A DNA stretch of 12,629 nt from an uncultured Bacteroidota bacterium. Lineage in GTDB: Bacteria; Bacteroidota; Bacteroidia; B-17B0; Aurantibacillaceae. The stretch lies in contig CAIXZI010000494.1 in NCBI GenBank assembly GCA_903923915.1, positions 1-12,629 of the forward strand. The letters are read 5' to 3'. Made by a program: the position numbers and the translations under genes. How positions within the stretch are numbered: the stretch's first letter is position 1; the number at the start of each line of letters is the position of its first letter. Shown in pieces: positions 1 through 8,243 of the stretch. The notes below the pieces were generated by a model. The model worked only from the letters and a program-made list of their open reading frames with translations, searched no databases and was not told where the DNA came from.

Positions 1-88
1 ATGAGTCTATTTTTTGCGAGAACAACAACTGACTTACCAGAATAAATAAGAATATTAAACCGTAAGGGTTAGCCTTTTTATCTAACAA
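1..88 (-). CDS. Probable N-terminus of a secreted protein, cut by the left edge
   Basis: Reading the minus strand from a TTG at 88-86 gives 29 codons that stay open to the window edge. The predicted peptide begins with LDKK, then has the hydrophobic run LIFLFILVSQLLFSQ, then KIDS. A basic start, a hydrophobic core and an LFSQ-type cleavage site are exactly the pattern of signal peptides in this phylum. The reading frame has no ATG: upstream it is open only back to a stop near the end of the neighbouring gene, so the start would have to be TTG, which is uncommon here. It would lie about 48 nt downstream of the FG-GAP gene on the same strand. The function is unknown because only the signal peptide is visible. 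The alternative is a chance open frame. Confidence 0.4.
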   Translation of the reverse strand, partial: MLDKKANPYGLIFLFILVSQLLFSQKIDS

Positions 89-136
89 AACAATTAAAAT
101 TAAAAAGGTGGTACATATTTTATTAATTACATCTAT

Positions 137-2623
137 TTACTTAACAATAACTAGTTTTTTATTTAGTACGTTTTGATTACATGTTATAGTTAAATTATAC
201 ACTCCTTCAGCTAAATTAATGTTATCAATTTGAGTTTTTCCATTAATAATTTGACTTAACACTAATTTACCATTTACATCAAATACTTGCAAGGTTTGCT
301 TTTCTGTAATAGATGTTTCAATTACAAAAGTACCGTTATTAGGATTAGGGTAAACGCTTACTAAATTATTAGTATTTACTAAAGTATTTAACCCGGTAGT
401 TTGAGCTACTCTGCTTGTATTGCTGTGTGATTTAGCACGAATAGATAGATTATTATTTCCTCCTGTTAAGCGTTGATTATAAACACAGTTAAAGCCTAAA
501 ATATCTATACGATAAACATACGCTGCGCTATAGCCTGGGTCTGTTGCAGAAGTGCCGGTTACAGATGTTAGATAACTAAAGTTATTACCCGTACCTGTTA
601 CATCAACATACAAATCATAACCCATTACTGGGTTTGTTTGTCCGGCACCAATAACATACGGAGTAATATTAAAATTACCATTGTGTTGATCTTGTAAAAA
701 TACGGTCTCATGCCTTGGACTTTGAGCACCAATATTACCGCATGTATCTCTAATAGCTAAGGTGTATCTATAGGTTGTATAGTTTGGATCTCCACCATGT
801 GTGCCAATAGTTGGTATATGTCTTGCAGTATCGATAAAACGGCTAGAATCCCTACTAACCGAGCCAATTCTTAAGTAGTTGTTTACGTTTGATACATACC
901 TGTAAACTATAAAACTATCAACATTAGTGTATTGACTTTTATCCCAATAAATAAAATTGTAGTTATAAAACGAAGCACTATCTGTTGTTACTAAACAAAT
1001 ATTAGGTATTTCGGGTGTTGGTATTCCGGCATAAATAGTGTTTGTATTAGTACAATTGTTTACATCTGTTCCGGTAACAGTATAGGTAGCCACGGCAGTT
1101 GGTGTAAAAGCTACACCATTGATAATGCCATTAGACCACGTATAAGTGGAAGCGCCAGATGCAGTAAGTGTTATCGGATTTCCATTACAAATAAAGGTTG
1201 GAGATGCTACAATATTTATTACAGGTAATTGATTAACAGTAACAGTAGCTGTTTTTGTTGCAGTTACTGTACAGGTAGTGTTGGTACCGGTTACTGTGTA
1301 AACTGTATTACTTGTAGGGCTAATATTTATAGTATTACTAACAGCACTTCCTGCATTAGCACTCCAGGTATAGCTACTTGTTCCACTAGCAGTTAAAGTA
1401 GTGTTACTTCCGGTGCAAATAGTATTTATACCGCTAATACTTATTGCGCCCGGTAATGAATTTAATAAAACAGAAGTATTACCAGATGAAGCACTATTAT
1501 TGGCGGTTGCTAAATCGGGTTTACCGTTTCCATCAAAATCTGCGCTTACCAACTCCACCGGGTTTATTGCTACCCCAAAAGCAGTAGCCGTAGTTGGCAC
1601 GTTAAATACACCCGCACCATTATTAATTAATATAGAAACTTGGTTTGCGCTTGCGTTTGCTACTGCAATATCTATATCTCCATCGCCATCAAAATCGGCA
1701 CATGCTGCAGCCTGCGGATTATTCCCTGCTCCATAATGATTTACCGTAAAAGCACCTGTACCTGTGCTACTATTTAATAATACTGTTACATCATTAGTTG
1801 AACCGTTTGCTGTTACTACATCTGCATGACCATCTCCATTAAAATCGGCAGTAGCTATACCCATTGGGTTGTAGGAACCACCTGTACCTACGGTATAGTA
1901 GGTAGATGAAGATACTCCTCCTAAACCATTACCTAAGCATACATCCATTTTGTTGGTTGCATCTTCGCAAGCAATTAAAAAATCTAATTTGTTATCAGAA
2001 TTTACATCAGCACAAACAACTTTACCCGGATGTATGCTAACTGTACCCGAACCAATTGTAACGGTAGAATGAAGTGTAAAAGCACCATTACCATTACCTA
2101 AGTATATTGGAAAAGCAGTTGCCGGAGTGGCATTAAAATTTGTTACCGCAATATCTTTTTTGCCATCTGCATTAAAATCGGCTGTTACAATGGCCGCGGG
2201 ATTAGAACCTGTAGCAATACTGTAAGTTGAAGCTCCAAGTCCGCCTGCACCATTTCCCAACATAATAGAAAAACCTTGCAATGTGGTACCATTAACTGCT
2301 ATGGCTATATCAGCTTTATTATCACCATTAAAATCTGCGCTACAAATGCCATACGGTTGGTCTACGGTTGTAAAAACATTTGCCGCTCCAAATCCTCCAG
2401 AGCCATTTCCTAACAAAATAGATACTTCTGATGCGGTAACTGTTGCTGCATGAGGCGCAGCAATAGCCAAATCGATTTTACCATCACCATTAAAATCGCC
2501 GGTAGTAATATTTTTTGATAAAACGTTAGTGCCTATTGTATAATTTGTTGCCGTAGAAAAACATACCTGAGCTTTAATTTGATTAATATAAAGAAGCAAA
2601 AAAACAACTAGAATTTTTTTCAT
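137..2623 (-). CDS. Secreted FG-GAP/VCBS repeat beta-propeller protein with Ig-like domains and T9SS sorting domain
   Basis: This 828-residue protein starts with a signal peptide (about residues 1-18, ending KAQ), so it is exported across the inner membrane. Seven FG-GAP/VCBS repeats follow, each with a DxNxDxxxD-type calcium-loop signature (DFNGDGKIDLAIA near 43, then near 97, 149, 205, 260, 310 and 362). That number fits one closed seven-bladed, integrin-like propeller. Two short Ig/PKD-like domains follow (about 393-467 and 468-533), each with the YTW...YTVTGT pattern. A roughly 200-residue module shared with the two upstream genes spans 541-738. A C-terminal T9SS type A sorting domain (about 755-828, YPNPNNGTF...KKLVIVK) predicts passage through the type IX machine and surface attachment or release. 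The ATG at 2623 is supported by the signal peptide. The ligand is unknown; adhesion or binding is inference. A terminator and candidate promoter separate it from the upstream NHL gene. Confidence 0.9.
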   Translation of the reverse strand: MKKILVVFLLLYINQIKAQVCFSTATNYTIGTNVLSKNITTGDFNGDGKIDLAIAAPHAATVTASEVSILLGNGSGGFGAANVFTTVDQPYGICSADFNGDNKADIAIAVNGTTLQGFSIMLGNGAGGLGASTYSIATGSNPAAIVTADFNADGKKDIAVTNFNATPATAFPIYLGNGNGAFTLHSTVTIGSGTVSIHPGKVVCADVNSDNKLDFLIACEDATNKMDVCLGNGLGGVSSSTYYTVGTGGSYNPMGIATADFNGDGHADVVTANGSTNDVTVLLNSSTGTGAFTVNHYGAGNNPQAAACADFDGDGDIDIAVANASANQVSILINNGAGVFNVPTTATAFGVAINPVELVSADFDGNGKPDLATANNSASSGNTSVLLNSLPGAISISGINTICTGSNTTLTASGTSSYTWSANAGSAVSNTINISPTSNTVYTVTGTNTTCTVTATKTATVTVNQLPVINIVASPTFICNGNPITLTASGASTYTWSNGIINGVAFTPTAVATYTVTGTDVNNCTNTNTIYAGIPTPEIPNICLVTTDSASFYNYNFIYWDKSQYTNVDSFIVYRYVSNVNNYLRIGSVSRDSSRFIDTARHIPTIGTHGGDPNYTTYRYTLAIRDTCGNIGAQSPRHETVFLQDQHNGNFNITPYVIGAGQTNPVMGYDLYVDVTGTGNNFSYLTSVTGTSATDPGYSAAYVYRIDILGFNCVYNQRLTGGNNNLSIRAKSHSNTSRVAQTTGLNTLVNTNNLVSVYPNPNNGTFVIETSITEKQTLQVFDVNGKLVLSQIINGKTQIDNINLAEGVYNLTITCNQNVLNKKLVIVK
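410..1003 (-). repeat. Shared module, copy 1 (in the FG-GAP protein)
   Basis: This encodes residues 541-738, from NICLVTTDS to the motif GGNNNLSIRAKSHSNTSR. It looks like a pair of fibronectin-III-like folds, with IYWDKS...VDSFIVYR early, RYTLAIRDTCGN in the middle and VYRIDILGFNC late. Its closest relative in the window is copy 3 (4975-5562), with which it agrees at roughly four of five residues by eye. Copy 2 is much more divergent. Confidence 0.8.
1460..2551 (-). repeat. Seven tandem FG-GAP/VCBS coding repeats
   Basis: These are protein-level repeats of about 50-57 residues inside the FG-GAP gene. Each pairs an LLGNGxGGF-like strand with a D-x-N/D-x-D-x-x-x-D calcium loop. Repeats 4 (DVNSDNKLDFLIA) and 7 (DFDGNGKPDLATA) are the most divergent. 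The DNA has diverged enough that the repeats are not obvious at nucleotide level, so this is not a young expansion. Confidence 0.8.
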
Positions 2624-2643
2624 TTAAAATTTATTTAAAGGAT

Positions 2644-2672
2644 TAAAAATAAAAAAAAGCAGCTAAATACAA
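2644..2672 (-). promoter_or_regulatory. Candidate promoter for the FG-GAP gene
   Basis: On the minus strand a TTG (2672-2670) lies 18 nt before TATTTTTA (2651-2644). That matches seven of eight positions of the Bacteroidota -7 element TAnnTTTG, with a TTG -33 box. Transcription would start about 15 nt before the ATG at 2623. It lies just after the terminator of the upstream gene, which makes a new promoter necessary. The region is T-rich, so a chance match is possible. Confidence 0.4.
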
Positions 2673-2689
2673 AAAATAAGTTGTTACTT

Positions 2690-2715
2690 AAAAAACCCTC
2701 ATTTTGTGAGGTTTT
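2690..2715 (-). terminator. Intrinsic terminator of the NHL gene pair
   Basis: On the minus strand the arms AAAACCTC and GAGGGTTTT flank a 7-nt loop, with one bulged base, and a run of six T follows directly. It sits 20 nt after the stop codon at 2736-2738. This is a standard rho-independent terminator and the strongest one in the window. Confidence 0.8.
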
Positions 2716-2735
2716 AATAAATTATATATTAAAAT

Positions 2736-4691
2736 TTACTTAACAATAATTAGTTTTTTGTTTATCACTCCTTGATTACTAATTACGGTTAAATTATAAA
2801 CACCATCCGTTAAGTTAGTAGCGTCTATATTAGTTTTTCCATTAATAAGTTGGCTTAACACTAATTTACCACTTACATCAACTAGTTGTATAACCTGTTT
2901 TTCTTTGCTAGCTGTTTCAACCATAAAATAGCCTGCGTTAGGGTTTGGAGAAACAGTTAAATTATTTACATTAAAATTATTTAATCCGGTAGTTTGAGCC
3001 ATTCTGCTTGTATTGCTATGAGATTTTGCACGAATAGATAAATTATTATTACCACCTGCAAGCCTTAAGGTAGGGGTGCAATTAAATCCAAAAGCGTTAC
3101 TGCGCCAAGTAGGATTAGGGTAATTAGCATAATGCGTATCATGATAAGCAGTGGAAGATGAACTTAATGACTGTATTATGTGATAATGCCCATTACTAAA
3201 GCTATCTACTTCAAAATAATAACCCTGCACCTGATATACCGGAATTGTTTCGCCTTCTATTTGATAAAAATTCCAACTAAAATTACCACTATTATTTGTT
3301 ATCATAAAAACGGTTTGGTGCCACGGGCTCATAGGACTAATACTTCTGCTGTTTCCACAGGTATCGCCATAGGCAATTTTATAGCGCCATGAACTAGAAT
3401 TAGGGTCTCCGCCGTTAACATCCGTAACAGAAAGATGACGCACGGTATCTGCAAATAAACTTAAAGAACTAGCCGGCACTTTGCCTATTAAAGCATAATT
3501 ATAGTTGGCGGTATCTCTATAAACATAAAAAGTATCGGCTGAGCTGTTAGCAGTTTTATCCCAATAAATAATATTATTTTGTGATAGGCTATCTACTTCT
3601 ACCATGCAAATATTAGGTGCAACCGAAATACATTTACCAACCTCTCTTATTACATTATTATTTTGATCAGCTATAAATAAATTGCCGTAATTATCAAGAG
3701 CAATGCCTGCCGGATAAAATAACGCAGCAGCAGTTGCAGGTCCACCATCACCACTATAGCCTCCTGAAAAATTTGCACCGGCTAACGTATTTATAATACC
3801 TAAAGTATTTACCATGCGAACCTTCATACTATAATCTGAAATATAAACATTTCCTATAACATCTATTGCTAAGCCAATTGGGTCGTTTAATTGTGCGGAA
3901 GTTGCCTGACCACCATCTCCACTAAATCCAACTGTTCCGTTACCCGCATAAGTGCTTATAATACCCGCTGTATTTACTTTGCGAATGCAGCCATTTTGAA
4001 AGTCAGCTATATACACATTACCCAACACATCTATTTTTACATCATAAGGGTTTTTTAATGCCGCCGCGGTGGCTTGTCCCCCATCTCCGCTATAAGCCCA
4101 AGTACCCGTGCCTGCAAAAGTGGTTATAATACCTAACGTATTTACTTTACGTACTACATTAGCACTTACATTAGAATTAGCTATGTATAAATTACCCTGC
4201 AAATCAACAGCTATTCCCGCAGGGCCACCAAGCATTGCATCAGTAGCCAAACCTCCATCACCGCTGTAACCTTGCGTTCCGTTACCTGCTACCGTTGTTA
4301 TAACACCTAAAGTATTTACCATTCTCACCACATTTCCTGAAGATATATATAAATTACCCTTTGTATCAAAGGCTAATCCTGCAGGAGAAAACAATCTGGC
4401 CGCAGTAGCTTGCCCTCCATCGCCTACAGCACCTGTACCACCACTACCAGCATAAGTTGTTATAATGCCTGATGGGGTCACCTTACGTACCCTATTATTA
4501 CTTTGGTCAGCTATATACATATTTCCTGAAGCATCGAAAGCCACTCCAATTGGATTATTTAATTCTGCATTAATTGCTTGACCTCCATCGCCAGTATATC
4601 CCGCAGCATGGTTGCCCGCAACAGTAATTATTATTTGTGCATTTGTGTTTAAACAAAATGCTATGGCTAAAAGAGTAACTATTATTTTCAT
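2736..4691 (-). CDS. Secreted six-repeat NHL beta-propeller protein with T9SS sorting domain
   Basis: This 651-residue protein begins with a signal peptide (about 1-18, ending NAQ). Six NHL-type repeats of 54-58 residues follow (about 25-352). Each runs as AGNGxxGYSGDGGxAT, then L..P.G.A.D..GN.YIAD...N.VRKV, then G.I.T. Six repeats fit one six-bladed propeller. A divergent copy of the shared module spans 360-563 (NICMVEVDS to SHSNTSR). A T9SS type A sorting domain closes the protein (about 578-651, VSPNPNAGYF...KKLIIVK), so it should be exported and anchored or released at the cell surface. The start is set by the signal peptide. It begins 10 nt after the stop of the larger NHL gene, so the two are probably one transcript, ended by the hairpin at 2690-2715. 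NHL propellers bind proteins, sugars or nucleic acids in various families; no ligand can be named here. Confidence 0.9.
   Translation of the reverse strand: MKIIVTLLAIAFCLNTNAQIIITVAGNHAAGYTGDGGQAINAELNNPIGVAFDASGNMYIADQSNNRVRKVTPSGIITTYAGSGGTGAVGDGGQATAARLFSPAGLAFDTKGNLYISSGNVVRMVNTLGVITTVAGNGTQGYSGDGGLATDAMLGGPAGIAVDLQGNLYIANSNVSANVVRKVNTLGIITTFAGTGTWAYSGDGGQATAAALKNPYDVKIDVLGNVYIADFQNGCIRKVNTAGIISTYAGNGTVGFSGDGGQATSAQLNDPIGLAIDVIGNVYISDYSMKVRMVNTLGIINTLAGANFSGGYSGDGGPATAAALFYPAGIALDNYGNLFIADQNNNVIREVGKCISVAPNICMVEVDSLSQNNIIYWDKTANSSADTFYVYRDTANYNYALIGKVPASSLSLFADTVRHLSVTDVNGGDPNSSSWRYKIAYGDTCGNSRSISPMSPWHQTVFMITNNSGNFSWNFYQIEGETIPVYQVQGYYFEVDSFSNGHYHIIQSLSSSSTAYHDTHYANYPNPTWRSNAFGFNCTPTLRLAGGNNNLSIRAKSHSNTSRMAQTTGLNNFNVNNLTVSPNPNAGYFMVETASKEKQVIQLVDVSGKLVLSQLINGKTNIDATNLTDGVYNLTVISNQGVINKKLIIVK
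3003..3614 (-). repeat. Shared module, copy 2 (in the six-repeat NHL protein)
   Basis: This encodes residues 360-563. It keeps the framework of copies 1 and 3 (NIC.V..DS, IYWDK, VYR, NGGDPN, RYKIA..DTCGN, FGFNC, and GGNNNLSIRAKSHSNTSR) but differs over most of the interior. It has its own central segment in place of the QDQHNGNFNI...VTGTGNNFSY stretch. Confidence 0.75.
3636..4619 (-). repeat. Six tandem NHL coding repeats
   Basis: The GDGG cores lie at about residues 35, 91, 145, 202, 258 and 314 of the protein. The repeats are recognisable at DNA level too: short stretches such as cctaaagtatttaccat recur on the plus strand near 3800 and 4310. Confidence 0.85.
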
Positions 4692-4701
4692 TAGTTTAAT
4701 C

Positions 4702-7700
4702 TTAATCTATTTTAATTATTTTGCTTTGATAAACAACCGTATTATTTTTTATAATTTTTAACTGATACATTCCGTTAGTTAAATTACTTAAATTTAGTTG
4801 TGTAACGATGTTTGTTAAATGCGCTACAATTAATTTTTGCCCAACTAAATTATAAATTTCTACACTTGTATTTTCAAACATTGGAGTTTGTATGGTAAAC
4901 ATACCTGTAGTTGGGTTGGGATAAACACCTACTTGTAAACCACCGTTAATTTGCTTAATACCGTTAGCAGCAAACCTACTAGTATTGCTATGAGATTTTG
5001 CTCGAATAGATAAATTATTATTTCCTCCTGCTAAACGCTGATTTGAAACACAGTTAAATCCTAAAATATCTACACGATAAACATACGAAGAGTTATACGT
5101 AGGATCTGTGGCAGAAATACCGGTAATAGTAGTAACATAGCTAAAATTATTGCCTGTGCCTGTAACATCTCTATACAAAGCATAACCTGTTACCGGATTA
5201 GATTGCCCTGCACCTATTACGTAAGGATTAATATTAAAGTTGCCATTGTGTTGGTCTTGTAAGAAAACCGTTTCATGTCGTGGACTTTGTGTGCCAATAT
5301 TACCACAAGTATCTCTAATGGCTAATGTGTATTTATAGCTGGTATAATTAGGGTCTCCGCCGTTAGGCCCAGTAATGGTTCTTGATGTATCTTTTAAACG
5401 ACTAGAATCTTTACTAACTGCACCTATACGTAAATAATTATTTACACCAGCATCATATCTATATAGAATAAAGCTATCTACACCATTATACTGGCTGTTA
5501 TCCCAATAAATAGTATTGTAATTATAAAACGTTGCGCTATCTGTTGTTACTAAACAAATATTTGGGGTTGCAGGAGTAACTACAGTAACATTAGAAACAG
5601 CCTTTGATTTGCAATTATATGTATTGCTTCCTGTAACGGTATAATTTCCGGAAACAGAAGGTGAAACAGATATGCTTGCACCATTCATAGAATTACTCCA
5701 CGTATAGGTACTAGCTCCCACAGCTGTAATTGAAACGGAATGATTTAAACAAACACTTGGGCTGTTTACAGTTATAGTAGGTAATATATGTACAACTAAA
5801 TTGCCATTATTTGTTTCTACAATTGGATAACCTTGGGCAACGCATCTATATTTATGTGCGGTTAAATTTGTATTTACATTATTAATAGATAAAGTTGTTG
5901 TATTAACACCATTATACGTATTATCATTTTGAAGATTAATATAATTAGATGTTGAAGTATTATATACCTGCCAATTGTATGATGTTGAGTTAGGAGTAGC
6001 AAAAGTAGAAGTAAATTTTACACTATCTCCAGCACAAGATAACAATGTTGCTAGAGGTTGCTGTGCTACAAAGTTTTGTGGCGTTAATAAGCGTATGTTT
6101 CCATTGTCTGTAATGTAAATATTTGAACCCGAGGCATTACTTGAAATTTGAGTTAAATATGGGCTCCCGGCTATTAATGCAGGTCCTCCATCGCCAGAAT
6201 AAGTATTGAAAAAACTTTGATTAAAAATCACTTGTTTACTGTTATTAGATGTATTTATTTTTTGAATTTGAAATCCGGTTGTACTTGTATTATCCTGCAC
6301 TCCTTCATAAATATTATTAGCTCCATCAGAAGAAAGATAAAGATGATTTAAAGTTCCGGCATTATGCCCCGTTGAATCGTAGGTGCTAATAATATTAGTT
6401 GATAAATCGATTTTTCTTACAAGCATCCCATCTACAAAATAAAGAGCATTATTACATACCGTCATATCTCTAACGCCATTTAAAAGAGCTGAAGTTGCAA
6501 GTCCACCATCGCCACTATAACCGCTACCTCCAAAAGAATAATTACCCGCAAACAAATTTATTTTCCCCGTTGCAGCATCAATTTTCCGTATAAACCACCT
6601 CGTACTTAAACTATAATCTATCCCACCAATATAAATATTGTTATTATTATCAAAAGTCATACAACTAATGTAACCTACCTGTGCATTGCTTGCTAAACCG
6701 CCATCACCAGTATAATCGTCGGGTTTATATGACGGTTTAGTAATGGCACTAATTGTACCTGTAGAAGCATTTATTTTTCTTATACAATAAATGGTATCAC
6801 TTCCTGGATAAGGATCACCACTACCTTGAGAAAATAAAACATTACCGTTTTTATCAACAGCAAGATACTGTGGCGGATTTAGTTTTGCATTTGTTGCAGG
6901 CCCACCATCTCCACTATATCCCGTGCTATCGTTTCTTCCTGCATATAAAGTCATTATACCACTTGTATTAATTTTTCTAACAGACGAATTTATTCCAACA
7001 TATACATTACCATTATTGTCCTGAGTTAAGTGCGTTGATGGAAAAGCTGCATATTCTATTAAATGGCCATCTCCAGCCCATGTTCCATTGCCTGCATATT
7101 TAGTAATTATATTCGTAGTTAAATTTACTTTACGAATTTTGTAATTGCCGTTATCGGCTATATATAAATTATTGTTTTTGTCTTTTGTTAAGCCCCGTGG
7201 ATATGATAATTGAGCCGAAGTAGCAATTCCACCATCTCCTGCATTTCCATAAACACCACTTCCTGCCACCACTGTAATTACATTTGTGTTTAGGTTTATT
7301 TTTCGTACTACATAATTAAACTGATCAGAAAAGTACAAGCTATTGCTTGCGCTATCATAAACTAATTTTTTAGGGAAATTAATCATGGCAGATGCAGCCA
7401 AACCGTTATTACCTGAATAGCCCGCCGTTCCGTTACCTGCTATAGTAGTTATAATTCCTTTAGAAGCATTTATTTTTCGGATACGCTGATTGCTGTTATC
7501 GGCAATATATATGTTATTGTTATAATCTACCGTTACAAAACTGGGCAAATTTAGCTGGCATGCAGTTGCCTGCCCACCATCTCCGGCATAAGCTCCGGCT
7601 GTACCTCCTTGTCCTGCTATGGTTGTTATTATGCCGTTTACATCAATTTTTCGAACACAATTATTATACTGATCCGAGAAGATAATATTACCCAATTTAT

Positions 7701-8154
7701 CATAGCAAATACCCGCAGCCAAATTTATATCTGCAGATGTAGCTTGACCTCCATCGCCAGAAAATGCATAATTGTTATTACCAGCAATAAGACCTCCAGA
7801 GTTTAGTGAAGAATCTAATTTGATAATTGTGTTTCCGTCTGTAACTAATACATCACCGTTATTTTTATTAATCGTAATTCCATAAGCATAATTAGGATAT
7901 ATTGAACGAATATTTATTATTTGACCGCTTGGGTTTATTTTAAAAATTCTGTTAGATGCTCTATCTACCGCATATAAATTGCCTGTTTTATCAATATCCA
8001 AATCATATACAGAAGATAGAGTTATAGAATCTTTTGGAAGCACACCTTGTATTGCATCCGAACCAGTAACTCCATAGACATTATAAGTTACTTGTGCTTT
8101 TACAAAACCAAATGCCATTAGACATAAAACTAAAGTTGTAACTGTTTTTTTCAT
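4702..8154 (-). CDS. Very large secreted NHL-repeat protein with Ig-like domains and T9SS sorting domain
   Basis: This 1150-residue protein starts with a signal peptide (about 1-20, ending VKA-Q). A long NHL region covers about 48-690, starting with a blade that lacks the GDGG core. Repeat cores then lie near residues 133, 191, 246, 306, 361, 414, 483, 548 and 653. Two cores are degenerate (SGNNG at 246, GDGH at 361). About ten units are more than one propeller usually holds, so two propellers are possible. An Ig-like domain follows (about 700-790, with a C...W...YRC pattern), then a short PKD-like domain (about 797-860), then the shared module (865-1060). The T9SS sorting domain (about 1076-1150, VYPNPTTGMF...KIIKID) differs in sequence from those of the two downstream genes. 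It is the first gene of a probable two-gene transcript. The ligand is unknown; a surface or extracellular binding role is inferred. Confidence 0.9.
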   Translation of the reverse strand: MKKTVTTLVLCLMAFGFVKAQVTYNVYGVTGSDAIQGVLPKDSITLSSVYDLDIDKTGNLYAVDRASNRIFKINPSGQIINIRSIYPNYAYGITINKNNGDVLVTDGNTIIKLDSSLNSGGLIAGNNNYAFSGDGGQATSADINLAAGICYDKLGNIIFSDQYNNCVRKIDVNGIITTIAGQGGTAGAYAGDGGQATACQLNLPSFVTVDYNNNIYIADNSNQRIRKINASKGIITTIAGNGTAGYSGNNGLAASAMINFPKKLVYDSASNSLYFSDQFNYVVRKINLNTNVITVVAGSGVYGNAGDGGIATSAQLSYPRGLTKDKNNNLYIADNGNYKIRKVNLTTNIITKYAGNGTWAGDGHLIEYAAFPSTHLTQDNNGNVYVGINSSVRKINTSGIMTLYAGRNDSTGYSGDGGPATNAKLNPPQYLAVDKNGNVLFSQGSGDPYPGSDTIYCIRKINASTGTISAITKPSYKPDDYTGDGGLASNAQVGYISCMTFDNNNNIYIGGIDYSLSTRWFIRKIDAATGKINLFAGNYSFGGSGYSGDGGLATSALLNGVRDMTVCNNALYFVDGMLVRKIDLSTNIISTYDSTGHNAGTLNHLYLSSDGANNIYEGVQDNTSTTGFQIQKINTSNNSKQVIFNQSFFNTYSGDGGPALIAGSPYLTQISSNASGSNIYITDNGNIRLLTPQNFVAQQPLATLLSCAGDSVKFTSTFATPNSTSYNWQVYNTSTSNYINLQNDNTYNGVNTTTLSINNVNTNLTAHKYRCVAQGYPIVETNNGNLVVHILPTITVNSPSVCLNHSVSITAVGASTYTWSNSMNGASISVSPSVSGNYTVTGSNTYNCKSKAVSNVTVVTPATPNICLVTTDSATFYNYNTIYWDNSQYNGVDSFILYRYDAGVNNYLRIGAVSKDSSRLKDTSRTITGPNGGDPNYTSYKYTLAIRDTCGNIGTQSPRHETVFLQDQHNGNFNINPYVIGAGQSNPVTGYALYRDVTGTGNNFSYVTTITGISATDPTYNSSYVYRVDILGFNCVSNQRLAGGNNNLSIRAKSHSNTSRFAANGIKQINGGLQVGVYPNPTTGMFTIQTPMFENTSVEIYNLVGQKLIVAHLTNIVTQLNLSNLTNGMYQLKIIKNNTVVYQSKIIKID
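4975..5562 (-). repeat. Shared module, copy 3 (in the large NHL protein)
   Basis: This encodes residues 865-1060. It is very close to copy 1 at protein level, including DTCGNIG.QSPRHETVFLQD and the terminal GGNNNLSIRAKSHSNTSR. The DNA differs at many third codon positions, so the similarity reflects constraint on the protein rather than a recent copy event. Confidence 0.8.
6085..8013 (-). repeat. About ten NHL coding repeats, some degenerate
   Basis: The repeats are spaced 53-69 residues apart in most of the region. The spacing widens to about 105 residues between the last two cores (548 and 653), where at least one blade lacks the GDGG core. Sequence divergence between repeats is high. Confidence 0.75.
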
Positions 8155-8172
8155 GAGTTTAATTTTGAATGG

Positions 8173-8203
8173 TAAACTTAATATATGTGTAGTATCTGTG
8201 CAA
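8173..8203 (-). promoter_or_regulatory. Candidate promoter for the NHL gene pair
   Basis: On the minus strand a TTG (8203-8201) is followed after 20 nt by TAAGTTTA (8180-8173), which matches seven of eight positions of TAnnTTTG. Transcription would start about 12 nt before the ATG at 8154. Its -33 box touches the inverted repeat at 8202-8221. If it is not real, the NHL genes could be read through from cphA. Confidence 0.35.
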
Positions 8204-8221
8204 TATTTATTTATAAATATT
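8202..8221. repeat. Perfect 8-bp inverted repeat downstream of cphA
   Basis: The arms AATATTTA and TAAATATT are separated by four bases. It lies 22 nt after the cphA stop, so it could be a weak terminator. The stem is all A-T and no T run follows on the minus strand, so an operator-like site or chance in AT-rich DNA is equally possible. The rest of the 89-bp gap shows only the candidate promoter. Confidence 0.35.
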
Positions 8222-8243
8222 AGTTAGCTTAATCTAATAAAAC

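Noticed and set aside
58..79. Small hairpins near the left edge (AACC/GGTT or AAGG/CCTT followed by a few T on the plus strand) as a terminator
   Set aside because: The stems are only 4 bp, no plus-strand gene is visible, and the stretch is better explained as the signal-peptide coding region on the minus strand.
1401..1736. Plus-strand open frame of 111 codons inside the FG-GAP gene
   Set aside because: It is antisense to repeat-coding sequence, rich in Pro/Ala/Ser mirrored from the repeats, and has no recognisable domain.
3180..3392. Short plus-strand frame, with similar ones at 7609-7806, 8632-8838, 9118-9303, 9409-9654 and 12185-12400, and minus-strand 11487-11681
   Set aside because: All lie opposite confidently identified coding sequence and show no signal peptide, domain or promoter of their own.
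3636..4619. The regularly repeated DNA as a CRISPR array or satellite
   Set aside because: The units are 160-170 bp, translate in frame into NHL blades and vary at synonymous sites; there are no short identical repeats with unique spacers.
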